Source: Granulicella sp. 5B5 (GTDB lineage Bacteria; Acidobacteriota; Terriglobia; Terriglobales; Acidobacteriaceae). From it: DNA of 64,000 nt. The stretch spans positions 2,480,001 through 2,544,000 of the forward strand of contig NZ_CP046444.1 of assembly GCF_014083945.1 (NCBI RefSeq), given 5' to 3'. The translations under genes and the position numbers were made by a program. How positions within the stretch are numbered: position 1 is the stretch's first letter; every line of letters begins with the position of its first letter. The notes below the pieces were generated by a model, which did no database searches, was not told the origin of the DNA, and saw only the letters and a list, made by a program, of their open reading frames with translations. Positions 43,893 through 51,166 of this stretch are shown here, one piece after another.

Positions 43893-43915
43893 AGCAGAGA
43901 TGAGGTTAGGAGAAC

Positions 43916-45178
43916 TTAACCCCAGGAGGCTGGGGTGGCGTCCAGTTCTTCGTCGGGCTCGAGGGTGGATTCGAGTTCGGGAGCGTTGGCGCGGGTGGTG
44001 AAGAAGGCCTCGACCTTGTCCATGACCTGCGCGCCGCGTTTGGCTTCGAAGATGTCGCGGCGCAGGGTGGCGCCGCCGGGGATGCCGTGGGTGAACCAAC
44101 TGGCGAACTGCTTCATGCGGCCGATGGCGTCGCGCTGGGCGGACTCGTGGTTACGCTTGAGGCGTTTGCTGAGGTCGTCGTCGGCGGGGCCGAGGACTTC
44201 GGGGTGCTCGGCGACCTCAGCCATGAGGCGCTCGAAGTAGTCGCGGATCATGCGGTAGCGGTCCATGTCGGTGGGCTTGTCGTAGGCCCCGATGCCCGTA
44301 CTTTGCTTGGATGCTGTGTACTGCGCGATCTGGCGGAAGATCCACGGATTGGCGGGCGCGGCGCGGCCGATCATGACGGCGTCGCAGCGGGTGGATTCGA
44401 CCATCGCGGCGGCGTCTTCGGGGGTGCGGATGTCGCCGTTGCCGATGACGGGGATGGAGACGGCGTCTTTGACGGCGGCGATCCACTCCCAGCGGGCGTC
44501 GCCGGCGTAGCCCTGCTCGCGGGTGCGGGCGTGGAGAGCGACGGCGTTGAGGCCGCAGTCTTCGGCCATCTTCGCGAGCTCGACGCAGACGATATTGGTG
44601 TCGTTCCAGCCCATGCGGAACTTGACGGTGAAGGGGATGGAGACGGACTTGCGGATGGCCTCGAAGATCTCACGGATGCGCGGTAGGTCGCGGAGCAGGC
44701 CGCTGCCGCCGTTGCAGGCGACGACTCGTTTGGCTGGGCAGCCGAGGTTGAGGTCGACTAAGTCGAAGCCTGCATCCTCGCAGATGCGAGCGCTGTCGGC
44801 GAGGGTTTCGGGGTTGGAGCCGAAGAGCTGCGCGGAGATGGGGTGCTCGTCCTCATAGTAGGTGAGGTAGCGCTTGCGCTTGGTCTCGCGCATGCGGGAG
44901 AGGCCGTCGGCGGAGGTAAACTCCGTCATGATGAGGCCGCAGCCGGAGGTCTCGTTGCTGGTTTCGATATCGACGTCGGCAGGTTCAGCAGGATTGGTGA
45001 ACATGCCGACGTTTTTGATGAAGCGGCGGAAGACGGTGTCGGTGACGCCGGCCATGGGGGCCAGGACGGTGGCGGGGGCGATGCGGACGGGACCGATGTG
45101 CAGTTCCGCCGGAACGCGGGCCATGTGGGGCATGGCGCGCGCGGCAGTGATGGCCGAGTTGTCCCATTCCTTCTTCAT
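43916..45178 (-). CDS. dusB: tRNA-dihydrouridine synthase, DusB type
   Basis: FMN-dependent reduction of uridines in the tRNA D-loop, about 420 residues. The TIM barrel begins PATVLAPMAGVTDTVFRR. DLNLGCPAKRVVACNGGSGLL near residue 142 holds the catalytic Cys. FRMGWNDTN, LHARTREQGY, GNGDIRTPEDAAAM and MIGRAAPANPWIF follow in family order. The helical RNA-binding domain near the C-terminus ends in a Glu-rich tail. Start choice is uncertain: 45178 is used, but later Met codons (MPHMARVPAE) are possible and none has a clear ribosome-binding site. In many bacteria dusB lies beside fis or nifR3-type operons; here it follows rpmE across a terminator. Confidence 0.93.
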   Translation of the reverse strand: MKKEWDNSAITAARAMPHMARVPAELHIGPVRIAPATVLAPMAGVTDTVFRRFIKNVGMFTNPAEPADVDIETSNETSGCGLIMTEFTSADGLSRMRETKRKRYLTYYEDEHPISAQLFGSNPETLADSARICEDAGFDLVDLNLGCPAKRVVACNGGSGLLRDLPRIREIFEAIRKSVSIPFTVKFRMGWNDTNIVCVELAKMAEDCGLNAVALHARTREQGYAGDARWEWIAAVKDAVSIPVIGNGDIRTPEDAAAMVESTRCDAVMIGRAAPANPWIFRQIAQYTASKQSTGIGAYDKPTDMDRYRMIRDYFERLMAEVAEHPEVLGPADDDLSKRLKRNHESAQRDAIGRMKQFASWFTHGIPGGATLRRDIFEAKRGAQVMDKVEAFFTTRANAPELESTLEPDEELDATPASWG

Positions 45179-45215
45179 GTAGACGTCAGTGGTTGGCACG
45201 TTGGGCCTGGAAGTG

Positions 45216-45247
45216 GAAAGGCCTCTGCTGGATCGCAGAGGCCTTTC
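45216..45247 (-). terminator. rho-independent terminator after rpmE
   Basis: A perfect 13-bp stem, 45216-45228 with 45235-45247, loop of 6 nt, 21 bp beyond the rpmE stop on the minus strand. It separates rpmE from dusB. Confidence 0.85.
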
Positions 45248-45267
45248 GGGTTGGTGTTCTGCGAGGG

Positions 45268-45513
45268 TTACTTCGCGGCCTTGGCGGCGATCTCGGCCTT
45301 CTTGGCGTCGGTCGCGGCGAACTTGCGGCGGAAGCGGTCGATACGGCCGGCCGTGTCGACGAGCTTCTGCTTGCCGGTGAAGAAGGGGTGGCAGGCGGAG
45401 CAGATTTCGAGGACGATGGCGCCCTTGTGGGTGGAGCGCGTCTGGAAGGTGGTGCCGCAGGCGCACTTGACGGTGGTGTCTTCGTAAACGGGGTGAATCC
45501 CTGTCTTAGGCAT
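45268..45513 (-). CDS. rpmE: 50S ribosomal protein L31 (zinc-binding, C+ form)
   Basis: Ribosomal protein of the large subunit central protuberance and intersubunit bridge, 81 residues. The zinc ligands are all present: C17 and C19 in VKCACG, and C38 and C41 in [15 protein letters not shown], so this is the zinc-replete paralogue, not the Cys-less RpmE2/YkgM type. [14 protein letters not shown] is the conserved tail, extended by a Lys/Ala-rich segment. It is monocistronic, with a terminator downstream. Confidence 0.97.
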   Translation of the reverse strand: MPKTGIHPVYEDTTVKCACGTTFQTRSTHKGAIVLEICSACHPFFTGKQKLVDTAGRIDRFRRKFAATDAKKAEIAAKAAK

Positions 45514-45972
45514 TATTTGTTGCTTTCTAGCTCTCCCGCCGCAGAATGGTTTCGCTTGCCTGTGCCCCCTGGGCTAAGACATCGATGTTCCGGACACGCT
45601 GACGGCTTGGGCCCCGACTCCCGGGGCTATAGGCGCTTTAGTTAGTTTAGCATCTACGTCAAGTGGGCGAGACCCCCACCCCCTCCCCCGTATACTTTTT
45701 GATCTAAAGTCTTCAGTGGAGAGCGGTTAGGGGTGGACTTGTGGAGGTCTGATCGCTTGTGGGAAGTGCACAAAAGTTGGTGCAGCGGGTTTTTAAAGGG
45801 AGGCATGTGGGAGTAAAGGCATTGCATATACGCTGGTTGTTTGTGGGTAGGCATGCTCGCGCCTTCGGCGCATCGCTGCGGTAGACGCAGGTCTCTCCGC
45901 TGCGCATCGCAACAAGCGCGATGCTTCGGTCGAGATGACACATCTGTGGTGGTGTGGCCGAGATGACAAAGT
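45514..45972. other. repeat-bearing spacer between rpmE and eutC
   Basis: 459 bp without a supportable gene. The half next to rpmE holds its leader. The middle (about 45670-45720) is C-rich then T-rich. The half next to eutC is derived from the family-B palindromic repeat. Open frames across 45654-45943 translate the repeat and are not credible genes. Confidence 0.7.
45888..45957 (-). repeat. palindromic repeat family B ('SSRPE' element), copy 1
   Basis: On the plus strand it reads GCAGGTCTCTCCGCTGCGCA, then a hairpin GCATCGC...GCGATGC, then GGTCGAGATGACACATCTGT. Other copies lie at 46479-46534 (inside eutC), 48311-48358 (inside eutB) and 50497-50564. When read on the minus strand in frame it encodes the string DVSSRPE, which marks the copies in the eut genes. 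Confidence 0.8.
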
Positions 45973-46842
45973 CTAGGGGAGTTGTAGTGTGGGGGCGGGG
46001 TCTTTGAGGGTGATGCCGGTGGTGTGGAGGCGGGCGGCTTCGCGAAGGTAGTGGGCGATGCGGTGGGCGGCTTCGTTGTAGCTGAGGCCGACGGAGCCGC
46101 GGATGTTGGAGATGCAGTTGCGTTCAGCGTCGGTGCGGCCGGGGCGCGGGGCCCAGGTGATGTAGACGCCGAGGGAGTCGGGTGAGCTGAGACCGGGGCG
46201 CTCGCCTATGAGGAGGATGGTGATGTCGGCGGAGAGGAGTTCGCCGATGGGGTCGGCGAGGGCGACGCGGGCGTTGGTCAAGACAGGGAGTAGGGAATAG
46301 GGAGTGGGGAGTAGCGGGAGGGTGGCGTCGAGTAGCGGGAGGGCGTGGCGTTCGAGGGCGAGGGCGCTGAGGCCGTCGGCTAGGAGGATGAGGGGAGAAC
46401 AGGGGATAGAGGACAGAGGATAGAGGATAGAGGAGGGCGTGGGATTTGTGGGCGAGATGGCATCCTGCGAAGGAGATGCAGGTCTCTCCGCTGCGGTGCT
46501 GCGCACCTCCGGTCGAGATGACACATCTTTTGTTGTCCAGTGATGGAGAGCTTCGATGGAGTCGGGGTGGAGGGTGCGGCCGAGGTCGGGGCGGCGGAGG
46601 TAGGCGGCGCGGTTGGGGGCGGCGCTGCGGAGGTGGACCGGTTGGAGCTTGCGGTCACGGAGGCCTTCGGTGAGGAGCGCCAGGTCGAGTGGGGTGTGGA
46701 CGGCGTCGCGGGCCTGGGCGTGGTCGAGCTGGAAGCGGAGATGGTCGGCGGTGGAGATGGCGGGCGAGGTATTGCCGAGCGAGAGGCGCGCGGGGGTTGC
46801 GAGTTGCGGTATGGTGAGGCGGGATGGCGTGGTGTCGGCCAT
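45973..46842 (-). CDS. eutC: ethanolamine ammonia-lyase, light chain, with repeat-derived insertions
   Basis: Small subunit of the adenosylcobalamin-dependent enzyme that splits ethanolamine into acetaldehyde and ammonia; 289 residues from the ATG at 46842. Family blocks are clear: DHLRFQLDHAQARDAV near residue 30, ADGLSALALERHALPLLDA, ADPIGELL, and LIGERPGLSSPDSLGVYITW followed by GRTDAERNCISNIRG, which contact B12. Residues about 102-152 (TKDVSSRPE...PSSILYPLSSIPCSP) and about 177-190 (LLPTPYSLLP) have no family counterpart and coincide with repeat elements. The reading frame stays open throughout, so function may be kept. The heavy chain eutB lies 0.9 kb upstream across a divergent regulator. 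Confidence 0.88.
   Translation of the reverse strand: MADTTPSRLTIPQLATPARLSLGNTSPAISTADHLRFQLDHAQARDAVHTPLDLALLTEGLRDRKLQPVHLRSAAPNRAAYLRRPDLGRTLHPDSIEALHHWTTKDVSSRPEVRSTAAERPASPSQDAISPTNPTPSSILYPLSSIPCSPLILLADGLSALALERHALPLLDATLPLLPTPYSLLPVLTNARVALADPIGELLSADITILLIGERPGLSSPDSLGVYITWAPRPGRTDAERNCISNIRGSVGLSYNEAAHRIAHYLREAARLHTTGITLKDPAPTLQLP
46285..46314 (+). repeat. heptad microsatellite, copy b (inside eutC)
   Basis: AGGGAGTAGGGAATAGGGAG followed by TGGGGAGTAG, units of 7 bp. On the minus strand it is translated as LLPTPYSLLP within EutC. Confidence 0.75.
46401..46437 (+). repeat. heptad microsatellite, copy c (inside eutC)
   Basis: AGGGGATAGAGGACAGAGGA followed by TAGAGGATAGAGGAGGG, a related 7-bp periodicity (GGATAGA). 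On the minus strand it is translated as SSILYPLSSIP within EutC. Confidence 0.7.
46479..46534 (-). repeat. palindromic repeat family B, copy 2 (inside eutC)
   Basis: GCAGGTCTCTCCGCTGCGGT through GGTCGAGATGACACATCTTT. The tip is GGTGCTGCGCACC rather than GCATCGC..GCGATGC. It is read in frame in EutC as DVSSRPEVRSTAAERPA. Confidence 0.8.
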
Positions 46843-47296
46843 GGTGGGTTTAGTGTACGGCGCGGGTTGGCTGCCGCCGATCTTTGCTATTTCGCCGGGG
46901 GTGAGCCGGTTTTGAGCATGGCGTCGCTGGTAGTTGGTGCAAAGGTATGCAGATGGCGAGAATCCAGAGCGCTGCATCTCGCTGCGGGGAAACCTAGGGG
47001 GAATTTTCATTGGGAATTTTGTAACGATTCGCATCCTGCGCACACCATCGAGACAAAGGAATTGATAGGGTCGCGAATCCTGACCGCACCTGTTCAGCAT
47101 TGAACAGACGATGAGCCGCGTTCCTTTCAAAAAGGCGATTCCCTGAGAACGGGAACGTAGTGGGCCCACAACTAAATCCGTGGACGGGTGCCGAGCAGGA
47201 CCCCCGCCAGCCTATCCGAGGCAGCTTGCCGCAAGCAAAGCGATAGAGACTCTCAAAAAATGAGATGAGTTGAAGGAATTACGAAGGATTTCCACG
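46843..47296. other. divergent regulatory region between eutC and the XRE gene
   Basis: 454 bp between divergent genes, free of the dispersed repeats. It contains a direct repeat GGGAATTTT at 46998-47006 and 47011-47019, the dyad at 47090-47107, and short hairpins such as GTGGGCCCAC (47160-47169) and GCTTGCCGCAAGC. Promoters for both genes must lie here. A structured leader for the XRE gene is possible, but I cannot match a known riboswitch. Confidence 0.55.
47090..47107. promoter_or_regulatory. dyad CTGTTCA-N4-TGAACAG, candidate operator
   Basis: A perfect 7-bp inverted repeat with a GCAT spacer in the divergent region, 190 bp before the XRE start and 248 bp before eutC. Its size and symmetry suit an HTH dimer. 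Binding by the neighbouring XRE protein is inference from position. Confidence 0.45.
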
Positions 47297-47674
47297 ATGC
47301 ACGATTTTCTGAATGATTCAAATCTGCCGAAAGCATTCAGCGCCCTCCACTCCTACTCCGGGCCCTATTCCAGACACGGCTACAAGCCTCAAACTTCCCT
47401 TCATGCGCACACTTGCCATGCGCCCGCGGTTCAGGAGGGAGCTTCCAGGAACAACGCTCTTCCACGCGATATCGGCATGCGCTTCGGTGCCCGCTTGCGC
47501 GAGCTGCGAAAGGCGCGCAATATGACGCAACTTCGCATGGCGGTGGATTTTGGGATTGATCGAAGTTTCATCTCCGATGTGGAGCGAGGAAAGAAGTCGA
47601 TCTCGCTGACATTTCTTGAAGTCATTGCCCTTGGTCTGGAGTTGGAGCTCTCCGATCTTCTTCGCGGACTCTAG
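47297..47674 (+). CDS. XRE-family helix-turn-helix regulator
   Basis: A 125-residue DNA-binding protein from ATG 47297, with AAGGAT upstream. The C-terminal 65 residues form a complete Cro/CI-type HTH: MRFGARLRELRKARNMTQ, then MAVDFGIDRSFISDVERGKK as the scaffold and recognition helices, and LEVIALGLELELSDLLRGL. The N-terminal 60 residues (His- and Ser-rich, HSYSGPYSRHGYKPQ) have no recognisable fold. An internal ATG at 47477 would give the bare HTH. It is divergent from eutC and lies between the two ethanolamine ammonia-lyase genes, so control of one or both is plausible. Confidence 0.85.
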   Translation: MHDFLNDSNLPKAFSALHSYSGPYSRHGYKPQTSLHAHTCHAPAVQEGASRNNALPRDIGMRFGARLRELRKARNMTQLRMAVDFGIDRSFISDVERGKKSISLTFLEVIALGLELELSDLLRGL

Positions 47675-47767
47675 GACTTTGCGTTCGTGCGCCGGATGGA
47701 CTTTGAGCGCGTCATGTCAGCCCAAATGCGCCTCTCGCCGACAGGGGTTCGCTCAAGGGAGGTGGTA

Positions 47768-49237
47768 TCAGGGCAGAAGCAGGAGCGGGTTGGTGAGGCG
47801 GTGGAGCTCGGCGTGATGATCGGTGGTGAGCCAGGCTTCGAACTCTGGGGCGGGTTTGAGTCCCAGCAGGCGGCGGAGGTAGAGGGCGTCGTGGAAGCTG
47901 GTGGACTGGTAGTTGAGCATGATGTCGTCGGCGCCGGGGACGCCCATGATGTAGGTGACGCCTGCGGTGGCGAGGCAGGTGAGGAGCGTGTCCATGTCGT
48001 CGGAGTCGGCTTCGGCGTGGTTGGTGTAGCAGATGTCGCAGCCCATGGGGAGGCCGAGGAGCTTGCCGCAGAGGTGGTCTTCGAGGCCGGCACGGAGGAT
48101 CTGCTTGCCGTCGTAGAGGTATTCGGGGCCGATGAAGCCGACGACGGTGTTGACGAGGAGTGGATTGAAGGCGCGGGCTACGGCGTAGGCTCGGGCTTCT
48201 AATGTTTGCTGGTCGACGTTGTGGTGGGCGTTGGCGGAGAGGGCGCTGCCCTGGCCGGTTTCGAAGTAGAAGAGAGCAGGGGTAGACGTTTGTGGTGATT
48301 CCGGTGAAGCAGGTCTCTCCACTGCGCTGCGCTCCGGTCGAGATGACACATCTGTGGTGAGATTGGGGACTGAGTTGCGGTTGAGGGAGAGAGCCATCTG
48401 GTGGGCTTCTTGGAGGAGGGCCAGGTTGATGCCGAAGCTTTTGTTGGCGGATTCGGTGCCGGCGATGGATTGGAAGAGGAGGTCCAGAGGGCAAGGGTTG
48501 TTGGTGGCTGCTCCGGCTTCGATGGCCTGCATCTGGGTGGTGATGTGGGCGAGGACGCAGGATTGCGTGGGGATGGAGTAGCGCTGGCGGATGTGGTCGA
48601 TGAGGCGGAGGAGCGTGGTGACGGATTGCGGGGAGTCGGAGACGGGGTTGATGCCGATGACGGCGTCGCCGGAGCCGAGGAGGAAACCGTCGAGGATGCT
48701 GGCTGCGATGCCGGTGGGGTCATCCGTTGGGTGGTTGGGTTGGAGGCGCGTGGAGAGGCGGCCGGGGAGGCCTATGGTGGTGCGGAAGCGGGTGGTGACG
48801 TGGCACTTGCTGGCGACGTAGATGAGGTCCTGCACGCGCATGAGCTTGGAGACGGCGGCAACGATCTCTGGGGTGAGGCCGAGGGCGAGTGCGGTGAGAC
48901 GGGCGGGTGTGGCGGCGTCGGAGAGAAGCCAGTCGCGGAGCTCGCCGACGGTGAGGGTGGCGATGGGGGCGAAGGCTTGCTGTGCTGCGGGGGCGTTGTG
49001 GGCGTCGATGATTAAGCGGGTGACTTCGTCGAGTTCGTAGGGGACGACGAGGTCGTTGAGGAAGGCGGTGAGTGGGACTTCGGCGAGGGCCATCTGGGCG
49101 ATGGCGCGGGACTCGGCGGTGTCGGCGGCGAGGCCCGCGAGCTGGTCTCCGGAGCGCAGCGGGGTGGCCTTCGCGAGGAGTGTGCGGAGGTCGGGGAAGG
49201 TATGGGTTGTGCCGCGCAAAGTGACGGAGTACGGCAT
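47768..49237 (-). CDS. eutB: ethanolamine ammonia-lyase, heavy chain, with repeat-derived insertion
   Basis: Catalytic large subunit of adenosylcobalamin-dependent ethanolamine ammonia-lyase, 489 residues. The TIM-barrel blocks match E. coli EutB: LNDLVVPYELDEVTRLI, FLLGSGDAVIGINPVSDS, FETGQGSALSANAHHNVDQ, NTVVGFIGPEYLYDGKQILRAGLEDH, MGCDICYTNHAEADSDDMD and GVPGADDIMLNYQSTSFHDA. Between SVPNL and ALFYFETGQ, at about residues 294-320, are some 27 residues beginning TTDVSSRPERSAVERPA. E. coli EutB lacks them, and they are the translation of a family-B repeat. They fall just before an active-site strand, probably in a surface loop. A DUF1330 gene lies 9 bp upstream. Confidence 0.92.
   Translation of the reverse strand: MPYSVTLRGTTHTFPDLRTLLAKATPLRSGDQLAGLAADTAESRAIAQMALAEVPLTAFLNDLVVPYELDEVTRLIIDAHNAPAAQQAFAPIATLTVGELRDWLLSDAATPARLTALALGLTPEIVAAVSKLMRVQDLIYVASKCHVTTRFRTTIGLPGRLSTRLQPNHPTDDPTGIAASILDGFLLGSGDAVIGINPVSDSPQSVTTLLRLIDHIRQRYSIPTQSCVLAHITTQMQAIEAGAATNNPCPLDLLFQSIAGTESANKSFGINLALLQEAHQMALSLNRNSVPNLTTDVSSRPERSAVERPASPESPQTSTPALFYFETGQGSALSANAHHNVDQQTLEARAYAVARAFNPLLVNTVVGFIGPEYLYDGKQILRAGLEDHLCGKLLGLPMGCDICYTNHAEADSDDMDTLLTCLATAGVTYIMGVPGADDIMLNYQSTSFHDALYLRRLLGLKPAPEFEAWLTTDHHAELHRLTNPLLLLP
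48311..48358 (-). repeat. palindromic repeat family B, copy 3 (inside eutB)
   Basis: GCAGGTCTCTCCACTGCGCT through GGTCGAGATGACACATCTGT, with a shortened tip (GCGCTGCGC). It lies wholly within the eutB reading frame and keeps it open. Confidence 0.85.
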
Positions 49238-49246
49238 AGAGTGCGG

Positions 49247-49534
49247 CTAGACGCCTTCGAGGATGATGGCGTGGTAGATGGCGCCGGCGAAGCGGTGCTT
49301 GCGGACCTCGACGTAGTTGGGGCTGTCGTACCAAGCTTTGGCGGCTGCGACGGAGGGGAACTCGACGATGACGGTGCCTTCGGTGGGGGCGCCTTCGATG
49401 TCTTCGTGTTTGCCGTAACGGGCTAGAAGCTTGACTTCGTGACCGTCGAAGGTGGCGGCTACTTTTTGCATGTAGAGAGCCATTTCGGCGGGGTCGAGAG
49501 TTTTCTCCCGGGTGAAGATTGCGTATCCCTTCAT
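49247..49534 (-). CDS. DUF1330 dimeric alpha-beta barrel protein
   Basis: A 95-residue ferredoxin-like fold protein. It begins MKGYAIFTREKTLDPAEMALYMQK and has GTVIVEFPSVAAAKAWYDSP, the DUF1330 hallmark, followed by YVEVRKHRFAGAIYHAIILEG. GGAG sites precede the start. It lies 9 bp upstream of eutB on the same strand, so it may be cotranscribed. The family's biochemical role is not established. Confidence 0.9.
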   Translation of the reverse strand: MKGYAIFTREKTLDPAEMALYMQKVAATFDGHEVKLLARYGKHEDIEGAPTEGTVIVEFPSVAAAKAWYDSPNYVEVRKHRFAGAIYHAIILEGV

Positions 49535-49664
49535 GGTGGGGCTCCTTTGACTGCTGGGGGAGATTGTAGATGGTTGCGGTTACGGGCTTTCCCTCACAGG
49601 CGATGGGATTCACACAGGATGCACAAGGACTCGGTTAAGCGGCGGGGGCTGCGATACTAGAGGG

Positions 49665-50429
49665 ATGGCTGAAGTTTGTGCAATCTGCGAAGGCAGCGGG
49701 ATGCGCGTGGTGGAGCGCGCGGATGGGGTGCGCGTGGCGCAGCGGTGCGTGTGCCAGCAGGAGCGGCGCGTGGAGCGGATGATTGGAGCGGCGCGGATTC
49801 CGCAGCGGTACATTCACTGCACGCTGGAGAGCTTCGATGTGCTGCCGAGTGCCGACCGCACGCTGCAGGCGGCGGTGATGCAGGCGCGGAGTTTTGTGCG
49901 GGCGTATCCGGTGGAGACTGATGGCAAGGGGCTGCTGCTGACGGGGTCGATTGGCGTGGGCAAGACGCACCTGGCGGTGGGGATTCTGCAGGCCCTGATT
50001 GTGGAGCGTGGGGCGAAGGGTTTGTTTTATGACTATCGCGACCTGCTGAAGGAGGTGCAGAACAGCTACGACAGGAAGGTGGAGCAGAGCGAGCGCGAGG
50101 TGCTGGCTCCGGTATTTGAGGCCGAGGTGCTGGTGCTGGATGAGGTGGGAGCGGCGAAGCCGACGGACTGGGTTTGGGACACGGTCGCGCATATTTTGAA
50201 TACTCGGTACAACGACCGGCGGACGACGATTTTGACGACGAACTATGCGAACCAGGCTCCGCTGGGTGGGACGACGGAGGGGCGCAGTGCGAAGTCAGTG
50301 ATGCGAGAGGAGACGCTGGGGGACCGCATCACTGAGCGGATGCGGAGCCGGTTGCAGGAGATGTGTGTGGTGGTGGAGATGCAGGGGGAGGATTTTCGGC
50401 AGAAGGTGAAGCGGGCGCGGTTTGGGTGA
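49665..50429 (+). CDS. DnaC/IstB-like AAA+ ATPase with N-terminal Cys cluster
   Basis: A 254-residue helicase-loader-type ATPase. Cys 5 and 8 (CAIC) and Cys 28 and 30 (CVC) could form a zinc site as in DnaI. IPQRYIHCTLESF is the family linker. Walker A is GSIGVGKTH at 94-102, followed by LFYDYRDLLKEVQNSY, Walker B VLVLDEVGAAKPTDW, and sensor-1 TTILTTNYA. The arginine-finger region is GDRITERMRSRL. No replicative helicase, transposase or phage gene is adjacent, so a chromosomal DnaC/DnaI-like loader is more likely than an insertion-sequence IstB. Confidence 0.88.
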   Translation: MAEVCAICEGSGMRVVERADGVRVAQRCVCQQERRVERMIGAARIPQRYIHCTLESFDVLPSADRTLQAAVMQARSFVRAYPVETDGKGLLLTGSIGVGKTHLAVGILQALIVERGAKGLFYDYRDLLKEVQNSYDRKVEQSEREVLAPVFEAEVLVLDEVGAAKPTDWVWDTVAHILNTRYNDRRTTILTTNYANQAPLGGTTEGRSAKSVMREETLGDRITERMRSRLQEMCVVVEMQGEDFRQKVKRARFG

Positions 50430-50496
50430 GGTGTAGCTGTTCAGCTACGAGAGTAGAGGGGATGTGGTGGAGGCCGTCGCGACATCCTGCGAAAAA

Positions 50497-50564
50497 TACA
50501 GGGGTCTCTCCGCTGCGCATCGCAAAAACGCGATGCTCCGGTCGAGATGACAATCCTGTGGTGG
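50497..50564 (-). repeat. palindromic repeat family B, copy 4
   Basis: AGGGGTCTCTCCGCTGCGCA, then the hairpin GCATCGCAAAAACGCGATGC, then TCCGGTCGAGATGACAATCC. It is the longest-stem copy. It occupies most of the 155-bp gap between the DnaC-like and DUF2393 genes. Confidence 0.8.
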
Positions 50565-50584
50565 GTGGGATGTAAAATCGGCGC

Positions 50585-51121
50585 ATGAGCGCTACGCCAA
50601 CGCCGCCGACACAGCCGGGGATGTTCTCCGAGCCGACGCCTGAGAAGAGCTTTCCGACGACCGCGGTGGCGATTGCCGCTGTGGCTGTGGCGATTCTTGT
50701 GGCGGTGCTGGTGCTGATGAGCCGCAGGCCGGCGGGGCCTCCGCCGAATGTGCCGCAGGCGGTGTCGGCCTATGCGGACAGTCTGGGTGTGACGAACGTG
50801 CAGATGAGCCAGTCGACGAGCTTGTCGGGTGGGACATCGACGTACATTGATGGGCACATTACGAACAAGGGCAACAAGACGATCACCGGGGTGACGGTGC
50901 AGGTGTTCTTTGCGAATGATGTGGGGAACCCGCCGCAGATCATGACGGTCCCGCTGATGCTGATAAGGACGCGGGAGCCTTATGTGGACACCGAAGCGGT
51001 GAGCGCAGCACCGATCCCGCCGGGGGGTGGGGCGGACTTCCGGCTGATCTTCGAGAACATCGGAGACAACTGGAACCAGCAACTGCCGGTGATGCACGCT
51101 GTTCAAGTGGCTACGAAGTAA
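50585..51121 (+). CDS. DUF2393 membrane-anchored protein
   Basis: A 178-residue single-span protein. Residues 1-25 are Pro/Thr-rich and cytosolic, 26-46 form a hydrophobic helix (TTAVAIAAVAVAILVAVLVLM), and the rest is an extracytoplasmic Ig-like beta domain. It has GTSTYIDGHITNKGNKTITGV and VFFANDVG, with RTREPYVDTEA and PPGGGADFRLIFENIGDNWN. This matches DUF2393, a FxLYD-like beta-sandwich frequent in Acidobacteriota. The function is unknown. Confidence 0.82.
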   Translation: MSATPTPPTQPGMFSEPTPEKSFPTTAVAIAAVAVAILVAVLVLMSRRPAGPPPNVPQAVSAYADSLGVTNVQMSQSTSLSGGTSTYIDGHITNKGNKTITGVTVQVFFANDVGNPPQIMTVPLMLIRTREPYVDTEAVSAAPIPPGGGADFRLIFENIGDNWNQQLPVMHAVQVATK

Positions 51122-51166
51122 CTGCAAAAAGCTGCACGGATTTCAGGCGAGGTGTGCGCTCTCTAC

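Noticed and set aside
45654-45943. Two overlapping small minus-strand open frames
   Set aside because: They translate the family-B repeat and its GC-rich flank, with no ribosome-binding site.
47160-47290. Cobalamin or c-di-GMP riboswitch before the XRE gene
   Set aside because: A B12 link would fit ethanolamine ammonia-lyase, but the conserved B12-box and GEMM core bases are not there.
50497-50564. Family-B hairpin as a terminator of the DnaC-like gene
   Set aside because: No T-run follows, and the same sequence occurs inside two coding regions, so a repeat is the better explanation.
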